NCBI RefSeq assembly: GCF_001020205.1
Contig: NZ_CP011663.1
Span: 2,108,001-2,172,000 of the forward strand
Reading direction: 5' to 3'
DNA: 64,000 nt
Origin: Clostridium sporogenes
GTDB lineage: Bacteria; Bacillota; Clostridia; Clostridiales; Clostridiaceae
Below are positions 9,129 to 17,882 of this stretch, piece by piece. A program made the position numbers and the translations under genes. Positions within the stretch are counted from its first letter, which is position 1, and every line of letters begins with the position of its first letter. The notes beneath the pieces are model-generated. The model was given only the letters and a program-made list of their open reading frames with translations, searched no databases and had not been told where the DNA came from.

Positions 9129-9173
9129 AACTCCTTTCTAGTTTTATAATTTTAATTTTTACTAGAAAGGAGT
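9129..9173. terminator. Hairpin terminator, downstream of the 9234 gene
   Basis: AACTCCTTTCTAGT (9129-9142) pairs with ACTAGAAAGGAGT (9161-9173). Read leftward, the stem is followed by a T run (complement of the A run at 9125-9130). It terminates the minus-strand gene ending at 9234. An almost identical hairpin lies at 19983-20028. Confidence 0.8.
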
Positions 9174-9233
9174 AATTAATTTTAAGTTTTCAATAAATCA
9201 TACATAATAAAATAATAAATACTCTATATTATT

Positions 9234-10322
9234 TTATTTATCACCTTTGTTCTCTTTAGAAGATTTTTCATTTACTTTTTCTATTTTTTCTTTATTATTG
9301 TTAGAATTAACTTTTTGTACTTTTTCCACTTTTTCTTTATTTTCTATAACCTTATCAGAGGTTTTATTATTTACCTTTACCTCTGAAGCTTTATTTAAAT
9401 CTGGATTAATACTATTAACTTTTTGTTTATTACTATTATTTTCTTTAACCTTGTTCTCTTTTGTATTTGTATTTATTTGTATATTATCTTGTTTTTGATT
9501 TACTTCAGTATTATCTTTTTCCTTAACTTGATTCTTGTTCTCTACTTTATCTTTATTAGAATTATTTTCTATAGATTTATCTTTTTTATTATCATTATCT
9601 TTCTTCTTTTCTTTAACTATTTGTTTTTTATTTTCTATTGCTTCATTTAGAGCTTGTTTTTTCGTATTGTAAACTTCTTCAATACTTTTAAGTTCTTCTT
9701 CTGCTTTCTTTATGGCATCTGCATCACCTAAAGCTTGTGCTTCCTTTAAAGCGGCCTTTGCTTTGTTGTAATCTTTTTTAACTTCATTAAATTCATGTCT
9801 TTTTTCTACCATAAGTCTTACTGCTTCTTTTTTATTTTTTTGCATTTTTATTACAGCTTCTATATTTTCTTTAGCTTTATCTGGTAATTTCCCTTTGATA
9901 GCTTCTAATATTTTTATAGAATTCTCTCTATTTTCAACAATAATCTCTTGTATATTATCTATACTTTTCTCTAATTCATCTCCTTTTTTTGTATCTTTTT
10001 CTAATTCTTCTAGGGTATTTTCAACTTCTTCTACCGTATTATTATAATCATTCAAAGTTTTTTCTACTAATTCATCTTCGTTCTTTTCAGCTAGAACCTC
10101 TATTTCTCCAAGTCTTTCATTTAATATATCCAATAATTGTTCTGGCTTATCTTTATCAACTGTTAAATTTAAACTTATATTTTCAAGTACTGTATCTACA
10201 CTATAAAGTATACTATCTGGAGTTATACCTGCTTGATCCTTTAAAGATATTGTTTCCTCTGCTTTTACACCACTTCCTAAAAATATTAAAGCTGAAATTG
10301 TTAATATAAATATTCTTTTCAT
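9234..10322 (-). CDS. Secreted DUF5667-like protein with Asn/Lys-rich tail
   Basis: This 362-residue protein has an N-terminal signal peptide (KRIFILTISALIFLGSG...KAEE). A segment beginning ITPDSILYSVD then resembles the DUF5667 domain found in exported proteins, and residues 60-235 are mostly charged helices likely to form coiled coils. The last 125 residues are a low-complexity Asn/Lys/Glu tail. The tail composition is strikingly like that of RsgI encoded divergently at 11211. The gene faces away from sigI, and both have the same ACCCC-N20-CGTA promoter pattern, so it is probably a SigI target. Its role, perhaps in the cell wall, is inference. Confidence 0.75.
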   Translation of the reverse strand: MKRIFILTISALIFLGSGVKAEETISLKDQAGITPDSILYSVDTVLENISLNLTVDKDKPEQLLDILNERLGEIEVLAEKNEDELVEKTLNDYNNTVEEVENTLEELEKDTKKGDELEKSIDNIQEIIVENRENSIKILEAIKGKLPDKAKENIEAVIKMQKNKKEAVRLMVEKRHEFNEVKKDYNKAKAALKEAQALGDADAIKKAEEELKSIEEVYNTKKQALNEAIENKKQIVKEKKKDNDNKKDKSIENNSNKDKVENKNQVKEKDNTEVNQKQDNIQINTNTKENKVKENNSNKQKVNSINPDLNKASEVKVNNKTSDKVIENKEKVEKVQKVNSNNNKEKIEKVNEKSSKENKGDK

Positions 10323-10365
10323 TATTTATTCCCCCTTATGTAAAATTTTTATCTTTGATTATACT

Positions 10366-10394
10366 TACGATTAAAAATAATTCTTTAGGGGGGT
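10366..10394 (-). promoter_or_regulatory. Sigma-I-like promoter for the 9234-10322 gene
   Basis: On the minus strand ACCCC (start of ACCCCCC, 10394-10388) is followed, after exactly 20 bases, by CGTA (10369-10366). This has the form of SigI-type promoters (ACCC-rich -35, CGWA -10). The promoter on the other strand upstream of sigI has the same two boxes and the same spacing. Confidence 0.6.
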
Positions 10395-10465
10395 GGTATT
10401 ATAGATTTATTACTTTTAATAAATAAATCTTTTTTAATACTTAAGAAATAAAATTACTAATTATT

Positions 10466-10494
10466 ACCCCTTAAAAAATATAGTGAACCTCGTA
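10466..10494 (+). promoter_or_regulatory. Sigma-I-like promoter for sigI-rsgI
   Basis: ACCCC at 10466-10470 and CGTA at 10491-10494 are separated by 20 bases, matching the divergent promoter at 10394-10366. This predicts autoregulation of sigI, as known for SigI factors in Bacillus subtilis and Clostridium thermocellum. Confidence 0.6.
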
Positions 10495-10533
10495 TATAAT
10501 ATTATGAGACTTTCTAAGATTAGAGGTGAATAT

Positions 10534-11211
10534 ATGGATCTAGATTTTTTAAGAAAGGAAAATAGAGATAATTTCATAAAGGATAGTATGAATTTCATAT
10601 ATAAAACTACAAATAGGATTTGCAAAAAAAAATTAGATAGTAAAAATGATGATGAAATAAGTATTGCTCTTATAGCTTTTAATAAAGCTTGTGATACCTA
10701 TGATAGTAAAAAGGGAAGCTTTTTTACCTATGCTTCCGTAATAATAAAAAATTCCTTAATAGACTTTTTCAAAAAGTCAGATAAAATTCCTTATTTAATT
10801 TGGAGTGAAGATGATGACTTTAATTCTATTGATAATAATGTTTCCATAAATAATTTTAATATAGCTTCAGAAAATTCTATAAGAATGGAAGAAATAAAAT
10901 TATTAAATCAAGAACTAATGAAATATAAATTATCTTTTAAAGATATTGCAGAAAGTTGTCCAAGACATAAAGATACTAGGAATAGTTTATTAAATATAGC
11001 TTTAGCTTGTATACATACTGAAACCATAGTTTCCTATTTACAAAATAAAAAGCAACTTCCTGTTAAAGAGATATGCTTACTTACAAGTAGTAAAAGAAAG
11101 TTAATAGAAAACTGGAGAAAATATTTAATAGTACTAATTATAATATTATCTAGCGATGATTACTCCTATATTAAAGGATATCTTAATATTGAAAAGGCAG
11201 GTGATAATTGA
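10534..11211 (+). CDS. sigI: RNA polymerase sigma factor SigI family
   Basis: This 225-residue protein resembles SigI. A sigma region 2-like part (ISIALIAFNKACDTYD, then GSFFTYASVIIKNSLIDFF) is followed by a C-terminal part with KLSFKDIAESCPRHKDTR and LPVKEICLLTSSKRKLIENWRKYLI, a DNA-binding helix-turn-helix type segment typical of SigI. I chose ATG 10534, which has AGAGGTGA 5-12 bases upstream, over the in-frame ATG at 10483, which would overlap the promoter boxes. The stop overlaps the rsgI start (TGATG), so the factor and its membrane anti-sigma partner are translationally coupled. Family members respond to heat or to extracellular polysaccharide signals. Confidence 0.85.
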   Translation: MDLDFLRKENRDNFIKDSMNFIYKTTNRICKKKLDSKNDDEISIALIAFNKACDTYDSKKGSFFTYASVIIKNSLIDFFKKSDKIPYLIWSEDDDFNSIDNNVSINNFNIASENSIRMEEIKLLNQELMKYKLSFKDIAESCPRHKDTRNSLLNIALACIHTETIVSYLQNKKQLPVKEICLLTSSKRKLIENWRKYLIVLIIILSSDDYSYIKGYLNIEKAGDN

Positions 11212-12200
11212 TGAATAAAAAAGGAATCGTAATGGAAATTCATAAAAATAAAATTGGCATATTAACCTCTAGTGGTGAATTTATTTATGTAGCAAATTCT
11301 ACTGTTTCCCCTAACCTAGGTGAAATATATGAATCTGAGGAAATTAAGTTAAAATCCTCTGCCTATAAAAACATAAAAAAGTTTTCTCTTATGGCAGCTT
11401 CTTTACTCATTATTTTTATATGTTCTATATTTATAAAGACTTATAATGCACCAGTTTCTTCTGTAACTATAAAAATAAACCCTTCCATTAAGTTACAGGC
11501 AAATAGATGGAATAAAATTATTAATGTTACTCCTTTAAATAAAGATGGTACTAATTTATTAAAAAACTTAAACCTTAAAAATAAAGGCTTAGAAAAAGGA
11601 ATTAATTTAATACTAGAAGAAGCTAAAAAAGAAAATTATATAAATAATGACTATAAAAATAGTTCTAAAGCCATATCCATAGACTTTACTGGAGATACTT
11701 CTAGTTTAAACCTTAGTAATATAGAAAATAACCTTAAAAACTTAAAAGTAAAGTATAATATAGAAACCCCTCAAGGTATTAAAACAAACTATAATAAGGA
11801 CAATATAAAATCAAATGATAATAATAAAACAAAACATAATAATAATAATAATAATAGAACTCCAGTTAACGCAGACAAGACTATAAAGGATAATGATAAA
11901 AATAATAATTCTATTAATAAAACTAAATCAAAAAAAGTAGATTCTGAAGTAAAAAAATACAATGAAAATAAGAAAGATAGCACTTCTAGTAAAGAAAATA
12001 ATATAAAAAATAATGGAAATCAGAATAATAATACTACAGAAAAGTCCAATAGCAGTAATACTAAAATTCCAAATAGTATAAAAAATAATTCAAGCAATAA
12101 ACCACATAAAAATGAAGTAGATAAAAATATTAAGAAAGAACCACCATCTGAAAATAAAAATGGAAAACCTATAAAAGATAAACCAGGAAATCAAAAATAA
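11211..12200 (+). CDS. rsgI: RsgI-like membrane anti-sigma factor
   Basis: This 329-residue protein has an N-terminal cytoplasmic RsgI_N-type domain of about 55 residues (KGIVMEIHKNKIGILTSSGEF), one membrane helix at about residues 60-80, and an extracellular RsgI-type domain (SSVTIKINPSIKL) to about 185. An Asn/Lys/Ser-rich low-complexity tail follows, including a run of seven Asn encoded by AAT repeats near 11837-11857. Most clostridial RsgI proteins end in a carbohydrate-binding or protease-like sensor; here only the disordered tail is present. ATG 11211 is used; AAAGGCAGGTGA lies just upstream. The partner is SigI. Confidence 0.85.
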   Translation: MNKKGIVMEIHKNKIGILTSSGEFIYVANSTVSPNLGEIYESEEIKLKSSAYKNIKKFSLMAASLLIIFICSIFIKTYNAPVSSVTIKINPSIKLQANRWNKIINVTPLNKDGTNLLKNLNLKNKGLEKGINLILEEAKKENYINNDYKNSSKAISIDFTGDTSSLNLSNIENNLKNLKVKYNIETPQGIKTNYNKDNIKSNDNNKTKHNNNNNNRTPVNADKTIKDNDKNNNSINKTKSKKVDSEVKKYNENKKDSTSSKENNIKNNGNQNNNTTEKSNSSNTKIPNSIKNNSSNKPHKNEVDKNIKKEPPSENKNGKPIKDKPGNQK

Positions 12201-12213
12201 TATAATTAAAATA

Positions 12214-12253
12214 CTGCCTAAAAATAGAAATCATAACTTCTATTTTTAGGCAG
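12214..12253. terminator. Bidirectional terminator between rsgI and clostripain
   Basis: CTGCCTAAAAATAGAA (12214-12229) pairs perfectly with 12238-12253, giving a 16-bp stem with an 8-base loop. A/T-rich tracts lie on both sides, so it can serve both convergent genes. Confidence 0.88.
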
Positions 12254-12288
12254 CTATTTTTAATAATAGATTAAACTAATAATACATC

Positions 12289-13869
12289 TTACCATTGATA
12301 GTAGTTAACTCCTCCATCTGCACCATTAGTTTTATCAAACCAAGAATCTAACAGCTCAAACCAATTTCCAACTTTATTTACTTTTGGATTTTGTCCATCT
12401 TTGCACCAATTTAGCTTTCCATAAGGAGGTAATCCATTTTTAACTGTATCTATTGAGTTATACCAACTTTGCATATTCCAATGAGGGGTTGCACTTGGTT
12501 GATAATAACTTGAATATTCTCTATCTCCATCTGGCAAAAATATACTTAATCCATTTTTACCTTCTTTAAATTCTTTACTAGGACCTCCAAAAGAATAAAC
12601 TACCATATCATCTATATTATTCATACAAATTAAAGCTAATGTCTTAGTTTCTTTACTAAAATTTTCACCTTCATTTATTTTTTCGCATAGATCATATATA
12701 TCAAAATATGGATATGCAATCCACTCCCCTTGACTGTATTCATCAAAATAGTGCATTAAATTTGTATTATTTTTACTTCCTCTTAATTTTTCAATTTCAG
12801 ATTTTTTATTTTCATTACTTAAATTAACAGCTAATTTATCTATTGATTTTTTTACTGTCTCCACTTTAGTTGAATCATAAAAACTTAAATGTTGATCATA
12901 TCTTCCTCTAGCATGGGTAGAATCTCTTTGTTCTTCTACAAATAATGCTCCTAATTCTTCATTAGTAATAGTTGCAGGATCAAAGTTTTTCTCTTTGCCA
13001 CCTAAAGTTAAATCATCTTCATTGCTACTTCCTCCACCGGATTTTATTCTACTTAAAATATTATCGTATTGGAATCCTGGTCCCCAAACCACTGGACTTG
13101 AAGCAACTATACTAGCAGCTGAAAACCCTCCATTACCTGGTCTATATTGGTATGCTACTTCTGCTGTTCCCATTAAGCATGCATCGAAAGCAAGTACATC
13201 AACGGATTGCTCCTTTGTTAAATGATCTGAAATTTCCCCCATATAAAGGCAATCTGGTTCATTACCATCATAATGACTATCATCCCAACAAATGGCTTTA
13301 TTTAAATTTGAATCTTCTTTAAGTTCTTCTTTTGCTCCACCACCATGGTTGGACATTATAAGCACATATTTATCAGCCTTATAATTGGCTTTACAATAAT
13401 TAATAAATTTTTTAAGAGTATCAGCATCTCCCATATTTGCTTCATAATTACTATTAAGAGTTATTTCTGGGAATTCATTTCCTCCACCTAATCTTTGTGT
13501 CTTATTATGCTCTATCTTGTATAAACGAGTATCTTCAAAATTTTCACCAAAAACTGTTTTATCATTACTGTATCTTGAAGATCTATCTACAAGTGTAACT
13601 AAATTTAAATTAGGACTATTGTTATATCCTTTTTTCATTTCTTCAATGTCACTTAATAAGGAGGATTCTAAATTATTATCAGCATCACAGTAATACATAA
13701 TTGTTACCTTTTGATTATTATTTTTAGCTTTTTGTATTTGCTGCCTAATATTGTTTAGATTAGTTTTATTAGAATTATTTACTGAATCAGCATATACAGG
13801 TTTAAAACTAAAAAGAGAAGCAGCCACCAAAGTAGAAGTTAAAAGAATAGATAACTTGTTTTTTAACAT
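12289..13869 (-). CDS. Clostripain (peptidase family C11), secreted
   Basis: This 526-residue cysteine protease prefers to cut after Arg. With ATG 13869, the catalytic His falls at residue 175 in MSNHGGG and the Cys at residue 231 in AFDACLMG, matching the numbering known for clostripain. That start also lies 10 bases from GGGGG, whereas ATG 13878 is only one base from it. A signal peptide (about residues 1-28, ending VYADS) directs secretion. Family members mature by internal cleavage into light and heavy chains. The gene is monocistronic and convergent with sigI-rsgI. An 18-bp perfect palindrome lies about 90 bp upstream. Confidence 0.95.
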   Translation of the reverse strand: MLKNKLSILLTSTLVAASLFSFKPVYADSVNNSNKTNLNNIRQQIQKAKNNNQKVTIMYYCDADNNLESSLLSDIEEMKKGYNNSPNLNLVTLVDRSSRYSNDKTVFGENFEDTRLYKIEHNKTQRLGGGNEFPEITLNSNYEANMGDADTLKKFINYCKANYKADKYVLIMSNHGGGAKEELKEDSNLNKAICWDDSHYDGNEPDCLYMGEISDHLTKEQSVDVLAFDACLMGTAEVAYQYRPGNGGFSAASIVASSPVVWGPGFQYDNILSRIKSGGGSSNEDDLTLGGKEKNFDPATITNEELGALFVEEQRDSTHARGRYDQHLSFYDSTKVETVKKSIDKLAVNLSNENKKSEIEKLRGSKNNTNLMHYFDEYSQGEWIAYPYFDIYDLCEKINEGENFSKETKTLALICMNNIDDMVVYSFGGPSKEFKEGKNGLSIFLPDGDREYSSYYQPSATPHWNMQSWYNSIDTVKNGLPPYGKLNWCKDGQNPKVNKVGNWFELLDSWFDKTNGADGGVNYYQW

Positions 13870-13958
13870 AATATACATACCCCCAAATTTTATATTTTTA
13901 ATTTATTATTTAGAATTATAATGTATTTAATATTAATAGAAACACCCCATGTATTTGC

Positions 13959-13976
13959 ACAATATGTACATATTGT
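13959..13976. promoter_or_regulatory. 18-bp perfect palindrome upstream of clostripain
   Basis: ACAATATGTACATATTGT is its own reverse complement. It lies about 40 bp upstream of a leftward TATAAT (13920-13915) whose -35 region is poor, a layout expected for an activator site. The remaining DNA of the 480-bp divergent gap (13885-14351) is AT-rich with no gene visible. Confidence 0.45.
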
Positions 13977-14351
13977 TTCTAATTTACATTTAATTCATAT
14001 TTTTATATTTTCTACATATCTTTTCATTTTCCTTCCTGTTTTTGAAAAAATTAATTTTTTTTATATTTATTTTTATAGTTGAAAAACTTGATAAAAATAA
14101 TTAAGCATGTATTAAATCTTAACAATTATAAATAGAAATAAATAAACAGGTAATTCATAATTAAAGTTACTAATTTTAATATTTCAATTATATATTTGTG
14201 CCGTAAATACTAATAACTAAATATATTATTTTTTATATAAAATAATATTTGTACGAAAATCTTCATTTTTATAATAGGCTTTTCTTAATATGTATTATCT
14301 AATATATAATTATATATAAAGGTTTCTTATTATATTGGGGGATGATTTTTT

Positions 14352-15002
14352 ATGATAAATTTATTTACAAAAAAAAATTCTAAAAGTAAAAATAAATCAC
14401 GCGTTATAGGTGTTCCACCTATATTAATACTTGTGATTTTATTATTTATATTAATATTAATATTAATTAATTTACAATACGACAATAGATTATATAATTC
14501 TAAATTACAAGAAAAAATTTATAATTCAATGATGATAAAAGAAAATAGATTGAAAGCTTACTCTAGAAGTATAAAGCTCAATAAAGGTAGTTCTAGTAAT
14601 ACCTGTGTTTATTTTATAGCTGAAGTATTAAGAATAAATGGTGAAAGTATAGATGATAGTGTTTGTAACACAACTCAGCTTTTACACATAATGAAAAAAG
14701 ATGGTTGGAAGAAAAATAAAAATTACAAGAAACTTAAACCTGGGGATATATGCTTTACTACGGATGAAAATTTAAATAAGGATGGAATACCAACTCATAC
14801 TTATATATTTATGGGATGGGCGGAGGAAGGAAAGTATGATTATGCCTATATTTGCGACAATCAAGCTAAGGATTATTCCGGTAGAATATATCACTTGAGA
14901 AATATAACAAAAATTGATACTATAAAAGGTAGTACAAAAGAACCTTTTAATTTTTTTATGTATAAGAAAAAAGGCTTTATATCAAAAATGGGGGGGAATT
15001 AG
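14352..15002 (+). CDS. Membrane-anchored NlpC/P60- or CHAP-like cysteine hydrolase
   Basis: This 216-residue protein has a single membrane helix at about residues 22-42 and a domain outside the cell. Cys in SSNTCVYFIAEVLR, His in IPTHTYIFMGW and Asp/Asn in YICDNQ occur in the order of the Cys-His-polar triad of NlpC/P60 and CHAP amidase folds, and LKPGDICF resembles their LKPGDLVFF block. It therefore may cut peptidoglycan peptides or act on other amides. The family call rests on these motifs only. GGGGGATG precedes the start. The stop and the TTG of the response regulator gene are separated by one base, so the three genes form one operon. Confidence 0.65.
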   Translation: MINLFTKKNSKSKNKSRVIGVPPILILVILLFILILILINLQYDNRLYNSKLQEKIYNSMMIKENRLKAYSRSIKLNKGSSSNTCVYFIAEVLRINGESIDDSVCNTTQLLHIMKKDGWKKNKNYKKLKPGDICFTTDENLNKDGIPTHTYIFMGWAEEGKYDYAYICDNQAKDYSGRIYHLRNITKIDTIKGSTKEPFNFFMYKKKGFISKMGGN

Positions 15003-15003
15003 T

Positions 15004-15705
15004 TTGCGTACTTACAATGTACTTGTAGTGGATGATGAGAAAGAAATTAGAGATGCCATAGAGATCTATTTAAGAAGTATAGAAAATATAAATATAATAA
15101 AGGCAGCAGATGGATTAGATGCATTAGATATATTAGAAAATAATGAAATTCATGTAATAATATTAGATATCATGATGCCTAAATTAGACGGAATAAGAAC
15201 CTGTATGAAAATAAGAGAAAAAAATAATATTCCTATAATTATGCTATCTGCTAAGAATGAAGATACAGATAAAATTTTAGGATTAAATATAGGAGCAGAT
15301 GATTATGTAGCAAAACCCTTTAATCCTTTAGAATTAGTGGCAAGGGTTAATTCTCAACTTAGAAGATATACAAATTTGGGGAATTTCCCTCAAACTGCAT
15401 CTGATGATGAAATTTGTTTAGATCAATTAGTTATAAATAAAACTAGTCATGTAGTTACTGTAGATGGCAAAAAAGTGAAATTAACCCCTATAGAATATGA
15501 TATATTATTACTTTTAGCCAATAATCCTGGTAGAGTATTTCCTTCTTCACAAATATATGAATATGTTTGGAATGAACCCTCTTTTAAAACTGAAAACACC
15601 GTAGCAGTGCATATAAGAAGACTAAGGAAAAAAATAGAAATAAATCCTAAAGAACCTAGATATATAAAAGTAATTTGGGGAGTTGGTTATAAAATTGATA
15701 AATAG
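15004..15705 (+). CDS. OmpR-family response regulator
   Basis: The 233 residues comprise a receiver domain with the acidic pair VVDDE, phosphoacceptor D55 in IILDIMMP and a Lys in AKPFNP, then a winged-helix DNA-binding domain from about residue 135 (TPIEYDILLLLANNPG, then NTVAVHIRRLRKKIE). The start is TTG, with GGGGGGAA just upstream and no better in-frame ATG. It sits between the cysteine-hydrolase-like gene and its kinase, suggesting that it controls this operon. Confidence 0.93.
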   Translation: MRTYNVLVVDDEKEIRDAIEIYLRSIENINIIKAADGLDALDILENNEIHVIILDIMMPKLDGIRTCMKIREKNNIPIIMLSAKNEDTDKILGLNIGADDYVAKPFNPLELVARVNSQLRRYTNLGNFPQTASDDEICLDQLVINKTSHVVTVDGKKVKLTPIEYDILLLLANNPGRVFPSSQIYEYVWNEPSFKTENTVAVHIRRLRKKIEINPKEPRYIKVIWGVGYKIDK

Positions 15706-17605
15706 TATTAGAAAACAGGATAGATTAAAAAAACTGTTAGGTAAAAATATAATTATAATATTTTTAATTATTCTATCACTATTGTTTGGTGTGCTTTCCC
15801 TTTTTAGAAATGTAAATTCATTAAACTCTCACATAGAAACAAAAGAAAAAAAACTATCTAATATTAATAATGAACTTGAAAATATAAAAAAAAATAATAC
15901 TAATTTTAGAACTCTCAGTTATGATGTGTGGTTAAAACAATGTGCTAGTACAGTAAATTTATACATATATAAAAATACAAATTATTTAAAAATCTTATCT
16001 CAAACTTCACAAGAAGATTTAGATAAAAGAAGTAAAGATTTTAAAATCATAAAAGAAAATAATGACTATGATAAATTAGTAAAATTCATAATTATTGATA
16101 AAACCAAAAACACGTTTTTAACTAATGATACTAATGACATAGATTTTATAAAAAAAAACCTTAAGCTATTTTCTGATGAAAACGGTGAACTATTTAATTA
16201 TGTTTCAAATAAAGGTACTTGGTATAACATATCTTATAATTCCGAAAGTTCGCCAGCATATAGCAGAAATCCTCAACCTATAATGGAGAATCCTAATAAT
16301 TATATAGAAGCTTATTGGTTTCCTAAAAATTATTCTTATAAAAAAGAGGATTTCAACCTTATAAAAAATATATTAAAGGATGCTGAGGATAATTATAAAA
16401 ATGATATAACTAATGAAACTAATTCTATTAATGACCTGAAAAAAGATTTAACTAGAATAAACTATTTAATAACACTTTGTGCTTTTATTATTATTATTTT
16501 ATTACTTACTCTATATTTTATTGGTAAAGAAAATGTTCTTACGGGAATAAAAAATAGTTTTATAATTAGACTATTTAAGTCTATAAATCAATGGTTTGAA
16601 ACTAGAAGCACACTTTTCAAAGCAATTGTTTTCAGTATATTTACTTTACCTACAGTAATTATTACTATGAAAATATTATCTGGTGATAGATATATGAAAG
16701 ATTATGCAGTATGCGTATTGTTTTATATAGTATTTATTCTTAGCAAATTCATTAAATTTTGCAATTATATAGATGAAATAATAAAAGGAACAAATAAAAT
16801 AATTAGTGGAGATTTAGATTTTACAATAAAAGAAAAAGGTGATAAGTCCCTTTTAATACTTTCTCAAAACATAAATAAAATAAATAAGGGATTTAAAATA
16901 TCCATTGAAGATCAAATAAAAAATGAAAAATTGAAAAGTGAACTAGTGGCTAATATATCTCATGATTTAAAGACCCCTCTTACATCAATAATAAATTATA
17001 CAGATATATTAATAAAAGAGAAGATTTCTGAAGATGAAAAAGAAGAATTTTTAAAAATACTCAATAGAAAAAGCTTAAAGCTTAAAACTCTTATAGAGGA
17101 TTTGTTTGAAATCTCTAAAATAAATAGTGGTAAAGTGGAATTAAATAAAGAATATGTTGATATAGTAGAACTTTTAAATCAATCTATAGCTGAATATTCT
17201 GATACAGAAATCTATAAAAATAAAAATTTAACCTTTATAACAAAAACCTTCTTACCTGAAATTAAAATCAATTTAGATGGAAATAGAATGTCTAGAGTTT
17301 TTGAAAATCTAATAAATAATTCTTTAAAATATTCTTTGAGTAACACAAGAATTTATGTAGAAATAGAAGATATTGTTAAAGGAATAAAAATATCTTTTAA
17401 AAATGTATCCTATACTCCCCTTGATTTTGATAAAAAAGAAATATTTGAAAGGTTTACTAGAGGTGATAAATCAAGAACTTCAGACATTGATGGTAGTGGA
17501 TTAGGACTAGCCATAGCTAAAAGTATAGTAGAACTTCATGATGGTATTATGTATATTGACTTTGATGGCGACTTATTTAAAGTTATGATTGAGCTCTACT
17601 ACTAA
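15683..17605 (+). CDS. Sensor histidine kinase
   Basis: This kinase has up to 640 residues. A first membrane helix lies near residues 20-40, followed by an extracellular domain of about 210 residues, further hydrophobic segments near 260-280, 310-330 and 340-360, a HAMP-like linker, the phosphorylation motif NISHDLKTPLTS at about residue 425, and an ATPase domain (NNSLKYS, then GSGLGLAIAKS). Starts are TTG codons: 15683 overlaps the regulator gene by 23 bases, and 15695 is also possible given GGGGAG at 15677-15682. The multi-helix sensor recalls VanS/BceS-like kinases that sense envelope-active compounds. The ligand is unknown. Confidence 0.9.
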   Translation: MVIKLINSIRKQDRLKKLLGKNIIIIFLIILSLLFGVLSLFRNVNSLNSHIETKEKKLSNINNELENIKKNNTNFRTLSYDVWLKQCASTVNLYIYKNTNYLKILSQTSQEDLDKRSKDFKIIKENNDYDKLVKFIIIDKTKNTFLTNDTNDIDFIKKNLKLFSDENGELFNYVSNKGTWYNISYNSESSPAYSRNPQPIMENPNNYIEAYWFPKNYSYKKEDFNLIKNILKDAEDNYKNDITNETNSINDLKKDLTRINYLITLCAFIIIILLLTLYFIGKENVLTGIKNSFIIRLFKSINQWFETRSTLFKAIVFSIFTLPTVIITMKILSGDRYMKDYAVCVLFYIVFILSKFIKFCNYIDEIIKGTNKIISGDLDFTIKEKGDKSLLILSQNINKINKGFKISIEDQIKNEKLKSELVANISHDLKTPLTSIINYTDILIKEKISEDEKEEFLKILNRKSLKLKTLIEDLFEISKINSGKVELNKEYVDIVELLNQSIAEYSDTEIYKNKNLTFITKTFLPEIKINLDGNRMSRVFENLINNSLKYSLSNTRIYVEIEDIVKGIKISFKNVSYTPLDFDKKEIFERFTRGDKSRTSDIDGSGLGLAIAKSIVELHDGIMYIDFDGDLFKVMIELYY

Positions 17606-17748
17606 TAAAATAGTTACTACAATATATATTCTAGCTATATAAATTATTAAAACAAAGACTTGCTGTTATAATATAATTTAATTACAAAAAACAAAGTACA
17701 CAATGTAACTATTCTTATTCATATATTTAACAATATAAATAAATTAAT

Positions 17749-17788
17749 ATAACTAGATATTAGCATAAAAATGCTTCTATCTAGTTAT
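17749..17788. terminator. Hairpin terminator between kinase and chemoreceptor copy 2
   Basis: ATAACTAGATA (17749-17759) pairs with TATCTAGTTAT (ending 17788), and TTAGCAT/ATGCT continue the stem around an AAAA loop. T-rich DNA follows on the plus strand. It lies between convergent genes. Confidence 0.75.
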
Positions 17789-17882
17789 TCTTATTAAACT
17801 ATCATTTTATAAAATGATTTTTCTAAATTATTTATTATAAAAAATAGAGTACATAAAATTATTTACACAATCTTAAATTCCT

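Noticed and set aside
9423..9650. Very hydrophobic plus-strand frames opposite the 9234-10322 gene
   Set aside because: They are the mirror image of Lys/Asn-rich codons (AAA/AAT read as TTT/ATT) and have no ribosome binding sites.
11837..11857. AAT repeat run in rsgI as a CRISPR or satellite
   Set aside because: It is a short in-frame codon repeat within a low-complexity Asn-rich tail, with no spacers.
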